This document shows, piece by piece, positions 10,361 to 20,975 of a stretch of 64,000 nt of DNA. Source of the DNA: Pseudisothecium myosuroides. Lineage: Eukaryota > Streptophyta > Bryopsida > Hypnales > Lembophyllaceae. Made by a program: the position numbers and the translations under genes. Position 1 is the stretch's first letter. Every line of letters begins with the position of its first letter. Location: NCBI GenBank assembly GCA_951799445.1, contig OX637290.1, positions 32,854,987 to 32,918,986 of the forward strand. The letters are read 5' to 3'. The notes beneath the pieces were generated by a model. That model was given only the letters and a program-made list of their open reading frames with translations. It searched no databases and had not been told where the DNA came from.

Positions 10361-13300
10361 GTACTATTTTGCGTCACACTTGAAGTGACGGAGTTGTCAT
10401 TGCTCAAACTTTTGGAGGTTGAAGCCAATGCACTTGAAATTTTGATAGAAGATGACAAACATCATAAGAATGAGACCTTCTATTTTTCAAACATTAAGAA
10501 AAAAGTTTTTCTATTTAAACTTCCCTAATTTGTCACACTCTGCGCTTTGGGGGGTTTTAGTATTGGGGAGTACCCAAAATTAATGATTTGGAGCTGAAAT
10601 TTCTGTGGGCTAATCCCGCACTTTAGTGCCACGTGTTTATCAAAGGATTTTCAAAAAAACTTAATTTCATGTCCTCCAAGTGTGGACAAATACAAGATCA
10701 TTGCGTGCACTATTTGGAACAATGAATATGCTTTAATCATCATTTTTCTTTGAAATGTGTTGAACATTAAGTCTACACAAATGGCTAGTTTTTAGTTTTT
10801 TTAAAAATTGCTTTTCCTATTTTTTACAAATTAAAATGTCAAAGTACCCTATTTTCTCAAGAAAGACCAACTTTTTTGCACTTTTCAGGTTCACCTACTT
10901 AAAGAAATTTTTGGGCTTTTCCTTCCTAGGGTACCTTCTTCTTAAATGTGTATACATTAGACATTTTTTTCACATTTAAAAAAAAAAATTCTAATTTTTA
11001 AGTACTCCCTAAAATTTCAGCACTAGTACTATGCAAAACGCTACGCTTTTGGGGGGGTCTTTCTTGCAATCATCTCTCTATATAGTTTTGCCACTCCTAT
11101 CCAGACCATTGCTAATGCTTGGACGCATTTTGAGCCTCCTCCTATAGATTTTGAGATTTCTTCAATCAAAATTTAGTTTTTGATAAAGCAACAATTTTAT
11201 TTCTTGGATAGAACGACTTTGGGAGCCCATATTTCATATTTTCACAAAAGAAGAGTGACTTTTTTGACCAAATGAAACTAGAAATAGTTAAAAACATGCA
11301 TGTCAATTCTCACAAAGATGGAAGCAATAGAAGATTGTTTTTAGAGCCTTGCAATCAAGTGAGGTGCATTGGAAAAAGAAGAATTTGACTTGACCTTGCC
11401 CATTTGTCATATTCTCCAACTAATTTGCCCCTTGCCCACTTGCACTCCCATGGATTTTTGTCTTGGGATGGCCTTAATTTGATTTACTAGGTTTCTCTGC
11501 CATTTGAGACAGTCCATGGTGAATATATCTTGTACCGTTTGACTTTGAAATATCACCCAAAGTAGAGTTTCTGTCTAAATTCAAATTTTTTATGTCTATA
11601 GAATGATGACTACACGGACTACATGTAAAAAATATGAAATTTTAGAAAAATAAAAAACTCGGATTTGGATAGCCCATGAAGTTGGATAGCGCCCTTAGAA
11701 TGGTTGATTGGGCAATTAAGGATTAAAGGACCTTTCCAGCCCTTTTGACATTAAGTCTAAAAATAATCAAATTTGCCAATGCAATAGTCAAAGGCTCAGA
11801 GCTTGGGTAGGTGCATTGCATTTGTTATTGTATATAAAATAATACAAGCTACATTGGTGTGACAAAATTCAAATTCTTTGGGAGGTTTAGAAAAAATTGC
11901 ATGGCATCTCGAGGGGTGCAGTAAGCAATAGAAGTAGAAATTTAGGTAAAAACAAATGTAGGGTGAAAAAAACATTAGGGCTAATAATTATACTATAATG
12001 TATGTAAAATGTCATTGAATGTATTCTAAAGACTAGAGTGAAAAATAATGGGATCCATTAGGAGAAATTAGACTTAGAATACTCTTTTTTATTAATTTGA
12101 TGGGACAAAAGTCTTAAATATGGCTAGCTTTTACATTGGTGTCATGGATATGTTGCCATAACTTGCACTAAATTCCAGAATCAATGTTTTGTTCTTGTAA
12201 CAAATTGAATGTATTCTATTCTACATTGTAAATGATTTAATGCGCACTTGCATTGTTTCATGTTTTGCTTGCATTGAATGTGTGAGCAATTGTGTTCTTT
12301 CATTCAATTTTTGCATTCAATGTGTGTTTGGTTCAACAATGTGCTTTTAAATGGGATAATTTAGTATGTATTTAACCACTTAATGCTGGCCAATCCTTTC
12401 TTGTTTTTTTTGTATTTTTAATAATATCTTTACAATATATATTACTCCTATCAATTTCATCAAATTCATCATACATAAAGTTCTTTCATATGCGAGTTAA
12501 GCATTGGTTTGGATGAATGAAAAGTTATGTGGTTAGAAAGCCCTTGAAAACTTTCTATTTATTGTCCGGATTTTGGACGTTAGAGTACTAAAGGATTAAA
12601 AAGTATCTTAATTATAAACGCTAAGTTCTATACCAAATTCTCTAATTGTGAGTTGTACGTGCAAAAAATTGAACTGATATAGCATACAATGTATTCATTG
12701 CAATTGGAAATTAAAATTAATGTAAGCCCTCTTTAAAGAAACAAATTAGATAATAACATAATGATAGGGTGCAAAATAAAAATAGACTAAAAATTACCTC
12801 CCCATTAAGTACCAAGTGTTTGCACATATATCCTTATTTTTTTCAAAGACGGCACCCCTCAAATATGGAATACAGGTTGGTTTCTGTTGTTGAGAAATAC
12901 TACCTTTGGAATAAGAGCATCATTACATAATGCATGTGCAAAGATGACTATGATCTAAGTAACCTAATTGGCACATGAGTCTAGTAGTGGAAAACCAAGC
13001 CGTAGTAGCTGCAATAGTGATCCACTAGTAGTCGCTTGGGTTGGAAACATCATAGGTCTAGTTACATGATATAGTTGTCTAAGTAGAGAATCGAGGTGCA
13101 TCCTTTGTGTAGATTTTCCATCAACCTACCACCTTCGAGCTTCTAGAAGTTTCAAACTAACCTAGTAATGAATCTGTATACCTGGATACACCCTACCTCT
13201 AGCTAGCAATATTCTTGTTTTTGTTTTTGTTTGTTTGCTCTTACTTTCTATCACATTTGTTTTTGGAGTTTGTACACCTTGTTGTATCTATTGGTGTTTA

Positions 13301-13680
13301 TGTAGTGTTCTTCTAGGATTCACATTTTTTTTCTAGATAGTTGTTTTGTTTTGTTTTGGAAGAACTTAGATGTTCATGATGTAGACAATTTCCTTCCTAC
13401 ATTTTTGGAATTTGTAACTTGAGTTTTAATTAGTTTCATTTACTAATATTGCAACTATTCTTTGTTTTGCATTTGTATTATAGTAAGATTATGCATGACA
13501 TATATGTATTTCATTTTTTAGCACTCGCTTAATAAGCATAAGTTTGTATTTTTGCTTTTTTTTTTTTGCTTAGCAAGAACATCTAATTTTCACCAAGCTC
13601 TTCAATGTTGGTAATGGTAAGGCAGTTACTGCCTCTTTTGAGCACATTGTGAGAAAGAGTGTCAATTTCAGAGGAAAACA
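10361..13680. other. Repeat-derived DNA, no gene
   Basis: 10530-11078 is a partial copy of the family ending in GGTGATTGCAAGAAAC; its right end TTTCTTGCAATCATC is visible. 11095-11760 is an inverted counterpart of 30245-30880, with shared stretches around CAATCAAGTGAGGTGCATTG. The remainder to 13680 is AT-rich, with T/G-rich runs near 13210-13350 and no coding signal. Confidence 0.5.
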
Positions 13681-13689
13681 CATATCATT

Positions 13690-13990
13690 TTTAAAAAGGG
13701 AACACATGGCATTACCCAATTACACAAGCTTTTTTACAAATTTCGGAAGGGGTATAGAAGTAATTTTTGTATTGGTTACAAAAATTTTACATTCAAAAAT
13801 TTCAAAGATACAAGTGTAGTGTTGTTTTTTGAAAAAAATGCAAAATTTCTACTACAAAAAACCATGAGCGTTTGAATGCTAAAATCTTCCCAGCTTCCCC
13901 TAATCAAATATGAGCAGAGGACCATGCCAAAACCCTAAACCCTAATCTCTTCAACAACCTCATCTTCAATGTCAATGTCTCCTCCTTCTC
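13690..13990. repeat. Interspersed repeat shared with 39180-39420
   Basis: The block containing TTCGGAAGGGGTATAGAAG, TTTTACATTCAAAAA and CTCTTCAACAACCTCATC recurs in the same orientation near 39240-39400 (CTGAAAGGGG, TTTTACATTCAATCC, CTCTTCAACAACTATGTC). No termini were found. Confidence 0.5.
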
Positions 13991-13999
13991 CTTCTTTGT

Positions 14000-15819
14000 C
14001 CTAATTTTCGATTCCTCAAATTGTACGCACATGAAGACGCGTTATGACATCAAGCATCAGTTTTGTGGAACAACTATCGAGCAAATAGAGCAGGACTTTA
14101 GAAGAGCACCACATAAAACGAAGCAATGAACCAAAACTCAACTAAGAGCACCAAAGAAACTATCAACAAAGAGCATTGTTCAATTAAGCTTTCATCCTCA
14201 AATGCAAATCAAACCCTGAAGTCTGAAAGCACCATTCAACAGAGTTCTGTACTACTCAACAAAGTACTGTAGAAATTAATGCACTATGCGATATGAAAGC
14301 AAACTGAACCTCTGAAGTAGACCAAAATTATAACCTTGGAATCATACCTCATTTGATCACCATTCAACTCTCTATCGTGGAGCAACAGATTCAAGTATTG
14401 TAGAAACTAATGCCGGGTATTGCCGGATCAAAATTCAAACCTTCGAATCATACCTTGTTTACCAGTTGAGAATCGCACCTCCAACAAAATTCTCAGCTCA
14501 CGCCACCCGAATTCCGAATCCTGCACACAATGACGAACAACCGGTTCAACAAGACACCGACTTCAGCAAACCATACAGATCAAAGCAAACCAACCAAAGC
14601 AATGAACGGATATTTGAATCGTACTTGAAACTCCAGAATTGCACCTCCATCGAAGCTGCAAACTCCCAGACCAAACCCGAGACCTCTGACGTCCAGACCA
14701 ACTGAAATCCGAACTCGGAGCAGACGAAACCCACGCAAACTAATGCCATGCGGAGACACCCTCAAACAAACTCTCCGCCACGAAACGCGGAGTCATGTGC
14801 TGACGAAAGACACACACCCTAATTCACGCAGTTGTAAGACACAACTGTTTCACAACGCCAAACCCTATCGCTGGTGGGATCGACGGCTCCTAATTTTTTC
14901 ACAAACGGCGCATCATCGACGGCTTTCAGAAGCCTCCCACATTTTTTCACCTGATCTACGGCCCACGTTCACCGCCATTCACGAGGTCAATTTTCAATCA
15001 GATCAACGGTGGCGAGGTTTGTTTGTTTTTTTCTGAAAAAAATCCAATGGCTCAAGTTATTTGGCAGGGCGGGGGGAACAAAAACGACAAGGATGCCTGT
15101 TTTCGGCACATTGTTCTAGCAAGTGAGCTTATTTGTGAGCAAGCACTTTATTTTTTTTAGAAGTGTGTTTGATTTTTGTAGCAAGCACATTAGTTTTTCA
15201 TAAGTACGATGGCACCAAAGCTTTGTGGTGGAAAGAGGCCTTTGAACCAATCACGGAACCAATCCAAGGAGAAATGTATTGATCTCATCAAGGCAAAGGA
15301 GGATTATAACACTCTTTGTATGCTACAGTTTGAAGAGCATGCCTAACATATGATTGGCTATTGTGGCTACTGTGAATATTGTTAGCAATAATGTCCGTTC
15401 CTTTGTGTGATATGGATTCTTAAGAATTCATTCTCCTATTATTCTGTTTGTTTTTATTGATCTTGCTATCTAAGATGCAAGTACCTTTGTGACTATTGGC
15501 ATTTTTTATTTACATAACTTTGTACATCAATTATAAGATTTTGTGATGGCTTTTGCATTCACAATGGCTATACTTGGAGGCCAAAATATTAAATAATTTT
15601 TTGTTGTTACGTAAAGAAATTTGGAGGAAGCTCAACAAAGACACAAATTCAAGTCAAAAAGAACAACAACTACGCAAGAAGCAAATTTGATACATGGCAA
15701 ACATTGATGGGTTTGTCAATGTTATATTCCAAAGTTGGAATTCATTGACTTGTGAACTTTTGGAGAGATGTTTAAGGTTTTTTCCTTTACGGTCTTTGAG
15801 GATAGTAGGGAACAATATC
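14000..15819. other. No gene recognised
   Basis: 14400-15050 is less AT-rich and has overlapping open frames on both strands (79, 67 and 97 residues) with no domain, signal or splice pattern I can defend. 15060-15720 holds short frames only. Confidence 0.4.
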
Positions 15820-16087
15820 CATTAGAGGGGATTTGAGGCCATAGAAAGACCGTAAGTTCCCAGACAAGGGAACTACCGCAATTTCTGAAAAGCTGCATGG
15901 GAACTGTAGAAATTGCGTGGGAATTGTACTGTTGATGTGGCACAGTCACTGCCATGTCAAAAAAATTCAATTTTTTTTTTGACAAAAAAAAAAAAATAAT
16001 AATAATAATAATTTTTTTGAACTTTAATGGGACAACAGGGGAACAACTTTGGAATGGCCTTCCCTAGACCTCAAATCACCTCTAATG
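15820..16087. mobile_element. CATTAGAGG-family MITE
   Basis: The termini CATTAGAGGGGATTTGAGG and CCTCAAATCACCTCTAATG are inverted repeats. The interior has a GTTCCC-rich half, an inverted TTGAC/GTCAA pair around a T-run, and a (TAA)n microsatellite near 15991-16012. It could be bounded by TA (TA-TCCATTAG and CTAATGC-TA), which would suit a mariner-type origin, but this is tentative. A relative is nested at 56769-57015. Confidence 0.6.
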
Positions 16088-16673
16088 CTATAGAATCTTT
16101 GGTTGTTATACTGATATCATTTCAATGAATCATCAAAGTTGGGCGTTAAGAGACAAATTGGTTGGATTGGGTTGCATGAAGTCAATTGTGACATCCATAA
16201 GCATTCCTTTTTGTGCAAGCAAAAAAATCCCTTGCTATCTCTATAGAGAATTTAAGCAAGAACAAATGGTGCTTGATCACTCTATTCATTGTATTTTGAC
16301 AACCAAGGGTCCGCAAATGTGTTTTGCATTGTATTTTCTTATAATATTCCTTTTCAAAGGCAACAAAGAATTGTAGCTTTGGGAAGTTATTGATTTTTAA
16401 TTAAGTTTGACTCACAAGGACATGAATACCTTGCGTAAAGTAGTACATTCATTTTGATTTATATTTTTATAGACTTTGTCTATATATTACTTGAGTAATA
16501 ATTATTTTAGTACTTTAATATTTTATTTTGTCTATTGAGGTAAGATGAAGTTGTCAAAGACTTACAAAGTTAATCATAACAATTGATATCAAAACAAATA
16601 GTTCAGGCCTTGAGATATTTCATTTGACACGGATGTAATTAAGACATATTATAAGAGGAAGCTTCTACAAAAG
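16088..16673. other. No gene recognised
   Basis: AT-rich. An 83-residue open frame at 16125-16376 shows no domain. A weak retrotransposon primer-binding-like string occurs near 16582 but no element could be built around it. Confidence 0.35.
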
Positions 16674-16778
16674 CTTTTTAAATTAAAAATAGAGGTTCCT
16701 AGATTAAAAGTAAAAGTTCCTAAATTAGAAGTAGAACTTTTTAGATTAAAAGTAAAAATTCTTAGATTAAAAATAGAA
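16674..16778. repeat. 21-bp tandem repeat, five units
   Basis: Five in-phase 21-base units start at 16674, 16695, 16716, 16737 and 16758; the second reads GTTCCTAGATTAAAAGTAAA plus A. They sit just before a TATA-like TATATAAGG at 16789, about 330 bp upstream of the CLF1-like pseudogene ATG. They may be part of an old LTR or promoter. Confidence 0.8.
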
Positions 16779-17119
16779 AATAGTAGTATATAAGGATGTT
16801 AAAGACTAGAGAGATTCTTAGTCTTGACAACACATCTCTTATGTTCTAGTTTCTTACTTTGTATATTCTAGCTTCTTACTTTTGATATATTTCTTGCTCT
16901 TGCTCACGCATCTGTAGTAGTTCTTCCCCTTCATCCTTCATCCTCATTGTAAGTTTTTCCGCTGTTGATCGTGGTGTTGGCTGGATGGCCCAAAGTGAGG
17001 GGTCCTGCTCCTGAATCAAGCAATACGTGTCCGACTTGCATTTTTTGACCATAATCTTAAGGATTGGTCACTGAATCCAAAATTTGCTCGTGCGCTGGGC
17101 GGGATTTCGTTTGGTCGCG

Positions 17120-19271
17120 ATGGAGCTCACGGAATATCAAGAGCCTCCGAGCAACAAGGAGGGCGACTCGGCGTTAGAGTTCCTCACGCGCAAGGAGACG
17201 GAGTTGAAGCTCCCTCGTCCCACGAGCGTCAAGAACAAAACCCCTGCGCCTGTGCAGATCACTGCGGAGCAGATTTTGCGTGAGGCTCGGGAGCGCTAGC
17301 AGGCCGAAATCCGATCGCCGAAGCAGAAGATCACCGATGCGAGAGAGCTCGCGGAGTATCGCTTGCGGAAGCGAAAGGAGTACGAAGACCTAATTCGGAG
17401 AGTGCGATGGAACACCAACGTCTGGGTGAAGTATGCGCAGTGGGAGGAGAGCCAGCACGACTTCCCTCGCGCTCGGTCGATTTGGGAACGCGCTATCGAA
17501 GTAGATTATATGAACTCCACGCTCTGGCTGAAGTACAGTGAGATGGAAATGAAGAACAAGTTCATCGATTCAGCCCGGAATGTGTGGAATCAGGCTGTGA
17601 CTTTGCTCCCGAGAATCGACCAGCTCTGGTACAAGTATATTCAAATGGAGGAGGTCTTAGGAAATTTTTCTAGAGCTCGACAAATCTTTGAGTGGTGGAT
17701 GACTTGGGAACCTGATCATCATGGCTGGGCTACGTATATTAAGTTTGAGCTTCGGTACAACGAAATCGATCGGGCGAGGTCAATCTACGACAGGTATGTA
17801 GAATGTCACCCTGGTGATAAAGCTTGGATTCGGTATGCGAAGTTTGAAGTGAAGAGTGGTGAGATTGCCCGAGCTAGACAATGCTACGAGCGTGCCATGG
17901 AGCAGTTGGGTGAACATGGGCAGACGGAGGAACTTTTTGTTGCTTTTGCTCAATTTGAAGAGGGATGCAAGGAGCTAGAGCGTGCCAGAGTGATATTCAA
18001 GTATGCTGTAGATCATATACCAAAGGGAAAAGCAGAGACACTATATCAGAGGTTCGTCAAATTCGAGAAGCAATATGGTGACTGAGAGGGGATTGAGAAT
18101 GTGATTGTGGGGAAAAGGCGGTTTCAATATGAAGAAGAGGTGAAGAAAACCCCGTTGAATTATGATTCGTGGTTCGACTATGCACGCTTGGAAGACAGTG
18201 TGGGTGATAAGGAAAAGGTCCGAGAGGTTTATGAGAGGGCGATTGCCAACGTGCCTCCTGAGCAGAAGCGATATTGGCAACGCTACATTTATCTATGGAT
18301 CAACTATGCTCTTTTCGAGGAGCTGGAGGCTGAAGACTACAATAGGACTAGGGATATTTTTAAGGCATGTTTGGGCATTATTCCGCATGCAAAGTTTACA
18401 TTTGCGAAAATATGGATCATGGCAGCGCGATTTGAGATTCGGCAGAAAGATCTCAAAGCTGCACGAATGATTTTAGGCAATGCCATTGGAAGGACTCCAA
18501 AAGACAAGATTTTCAAGACATACATTGAGATAGAGCTGCAGCTTGGTAATATAAGTCGTTGTCGAACTCTCTATGAGAAGTACCTGGAGTGGTCATCAGC
18601 TAACTGCTATGCATGGGAGCAAATATGCAGAATTAGAGAGGTCCTTAGGAGAGACTGAAAGGGGGCGCTCAATCTTCGAAATTGCTATTGCACAACCACT
18701 TCTTGATATGCCTGAGTTGCTATGGAGGGCTTATATTGAGTTTGAAATATCCGAGGGGGAGCATGACCGCACACGGCAACTTTATGAGAGACTCCTTGAC
18801 CGGACCAAGCATTTGAAGGTTTGGGTAAGCTATGCCAAGTTTGAGGCAGCAGTACCCCTGGAAGAGGATGTGGTTGCCCAAGAAGAAGGCGGAGAGCTTG
18901 ATATGGGTAAGGCAGCAGGACAAGCTGAAGATCGTGTCCAGAGAACAAGAGGGGTATTTGAAAGGGCATATGAGAACCTGCGAATGTCAGCACCTGAGCA
19001 GAAAGAAGAGAGAGCCATGTTGCTGGAGGAATGGAAGGAAATGGAGCGCAACTTTGGAGAATTTGGAGATCCTACAACTGTTCAAAGAAAATTGCCAAGG
19101 AAAGTGAAACGAAAGCGTCCAATATCTACTGAGGATGGAACACCTGCTCATTTTGAGGAGTATACCGACTACATCTTCCCTGACGAGACAGGCATGGCTC
19201 CTAACCTCAAAATTTTGGAAGTTGCTTATAAATGGAAAAGGCAGAAAAAAGGTTCCGACGATGAATCTTGA
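17120..19271 (+). pseudogene. CRNKL1: Crooked-neck-like/CLF1 (CRNKL1) intronless pseudogene
   Basis: The frame starts at ATG 17120 (MELTEYQEPPSNKEG) and covers the whole protein, about 717 codons, the usual length for plant CRNKL1. The N-terminal TSVKNKTPAPVQITAEQILR motif is followed by a long run of HAT repeats ([53 protein letters not shown]) and a lysine-rich tail ending RQKKGSDDES. The functional protein is a scaffold of the Prp19-associated spliceosome complex in the nucleus. This copy is disabled by TAG at 17297-17299 (expected CAG), TGA at 18083-18085 (expected CGA) and one extra G within 18615-18617, which shifts the frame from W-S-K-Y to W-E-Q-I. It has no introns, so it is probably retro-copied, but no clear poly(A) tail or flanking duplication is visible. 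Confidence 0.9.
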
Positions 19272-19940
19272 TACCTACTTGTGCAGAAGAGGACGCCAAA
19301 TCCTTGTAGTGCAACCTGTGATAAAAAATTTAAAAATGGCTGGAGAGCATCCCATGTATACATAAATCACTAACAAATGCTGTCCTTCACTAACAAATGC
19401 CATGAACTATTCGTAATAGATTTGAAAATCTTGATTGACAGATATCTTATTACAGAGGAGTCACACTGCTGCACATTTTGCACTTACATCAGGATGTAGA
19501 ATTCGACAACGTTTGAAGCCTGAGAAATCCAACTCGCATTTAAACAAATTATGTGGATGCAGGAACGAGCAATTGATACCACAGACAACGCATTTGAATT
19601 ACTTTCTTAACCGACGCAGGCACAACCGGGGTGTCGTCTCTCCAACTGTCTCATCCGCTCTTTCAGACGATAAAATCAGCGACACTAAGCATTCTATAAA
19701 TCAGGATCAATGGCATTCTAAGGATAAGGTGTGGTAGTGATGAAAATTCGGAATCAATGAGATAAAACCAAGGTGTCCAGCTTTCAATCACCTGAGTGCA
19801 AAAGAAAAATGACTCCAGAAGCTCCAACACAAATGGAAAACCGAAACATCAGGACCCCAGCGCCCATGGAAATGTCAACAACGACAGCCGGCCAAAAGCA
19901 AAACCCAACCAGAATGGCAACGCGTCCCAAGGAGAAAAAG
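19272..19940. other. Intergenic, no gene recognised
   Basis: This is the space between the 3' ends of the convergent CLF1-like pseudogene and the L18-family gene. Small open frames at 19435-19737 and 19784-19978 show no domain. Confidence 0.4.
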
Positions 19941-20540
19941 TTACACCAAAGTGAGTCCGTGCTCAATTGCCGAATCAATTACAAGAGCAAGCTTCCCTTC
20001 CAACTTCTCATTCTTGCGAAGATCGAAAGCCACAGCATATACATCCGCGGCCAAGCTCCTCTCCGCAATGAGCTGTCCAATCACCTTGCACGCATTCTTA
20101 TCTACCAACAACGACGGCAACGACAACCTCAAATCCTTCGCATTCGTGGTGGCCACCGACACCACACTACTCGTCACGCGGTGCATCACCTTCGCGTGCA
20201 CATACTTGGAGCTGATGAACACATCCAGAATGAACGGCTTGAAGAACTTCTCCGTCCGCTGCTTCCACGACTTCCTGTTCTTGCTCGAGCCGTTCTTGCC
20301 CTTGGAGCGGCGTGTCCACGCGGCTTCCACAATCCACGACGGAGATTTGCGCTGCGACTGCAAATTCAAGGCGGGGGAAGGTGAAACGAAAGCATGCGAC
20401 GAGGATATGGCGCTAGACCAGCTGATTTGAGAACAGGGACGTGTGCTTTGGGAGCTGCAAGTGAGGTTTCTTCGAGGTTTTGGGGCAGGGAAAGCTCGGG
20501 CGGGTGTTGCAAAGCACGGGGCGACGCGCAGAGCGGCCAT
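19941..20540 (-). CDS. Plastid-type ribosomal L18/uL18-family protein
   Basis: This is a single open frame of 199 residues. Its ATG at 20540 was chosen over an in-frame TTG two codons upstream. Residues 1 to about 75 are rich in Ser, Ala, Arg and Pro and look like an organelle transit peptide. A basic linker (TRRSKGKNGSSKNRKSWKQR) leads into the L18-type domain: FKPFILDVF, YVHAKVMHRVTSSVVSVATT, NAKDLRLSLPSL, NACKVIGQLIAERS, and the end KLEGKLALVIDSAIEHGLTLV. Plants carry several nuclear L18-like proteins of this type. Some bind 5S rRNA in organelle ribosomes and others are reported to aid organellar intron splicing; which applies here cannot be told. The reading frame is intact and probably functional. 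Confidence 0.85.
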   Translation of the reverse strand: MAALRVAPCFATPARAFPAPKPRRNLTCSSQSTRPCSQISWSSAISSSHAFVSPSPALNLQSQRKSPSWIVEAAWTRRSKGKNGSSKNRKSWKQRTEKFFKPFILDVFISSKYVHAKVMHRVTSSVVSVATTNAKDLRLSLPSLLVDKNACKVIGQLIAERSLAADVYAVAFDLRKNEKLEGKLALVIDSAIEHGLTLV

Positions 20541-20771
20541 CTGCAACCAAGCGCAGAAAGAGTACCCTAAACCTGCACTGCGAAATTCTGCACAATTCGG
20601 AAAACTCTAATTGAGAAACCCTAATTTACCTCGCGCGCATCGTCGTTCTGTTATCCATGTTATTGCTCCGTCTATCTGAGGGAAAAGCTTATCGAGGACA
20701 GGATACCTCTTAGGGTTTAAGGATTTGAGCATCATCAGTGGAGCACGGCAAATGGACCGTCAAATTTAATT

Positions 20772-20962
20772 TAATTTAATTTAATTTTTTTGACACAAGC
20801 GTGTTTTTTGAGCAACACACTGCGAGGGGTTTCCGTCAGGTAGAGAGGCTGATTTCATGCCAGATAAACACAATTTGTCGCCGCCAGGTATCGAACCCAC
20901 AACCACGCCATTTGGTTTGGATACCTTTCCACCATCATCCGGTAGTTTAGGTTCATCTCGGA
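20772..20962 (-). mobile_element. tRNA-derived SINE
   Basis: Read on the minus strand, it holds a Pol III B-box-like GGTTCGATACC, then TTGTGTTTATCTGGCATG, and a tail of repeated AAATT (plus strand 20762-20786). AAATTTAATT flanks both sides (about 20762-20771 and 20966-20975), consistent with a target duplication. The short body, B box and simple-repeat tail fit a plant SINE; the exact family is not certain. Confidence 0.7.
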
Positions 20963-20975
20963 CCAAAATTTAATT

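Noticed and set aside
14466..15036. Frames of 79 and 97 residues on the plus strand
   Set aside because: Overlapping frames on the opposite strand are equally long and no motif, splice site or signal supports either.
16580..16990. Possible copia LTR with a primer-binding-like TTGATATCAAAAC
   Set aside because: The PBS-like string precedes rather than follows the LTR-like part, and no second LTR or TG...CA ends could be found.
20781..20966. A tRNA gene on the minus strand (B-box GGTTCGATACC)
   Set aside because: No cloverleaf can be drawn; the AAATT tail and flanking duplication fit a SINE better.
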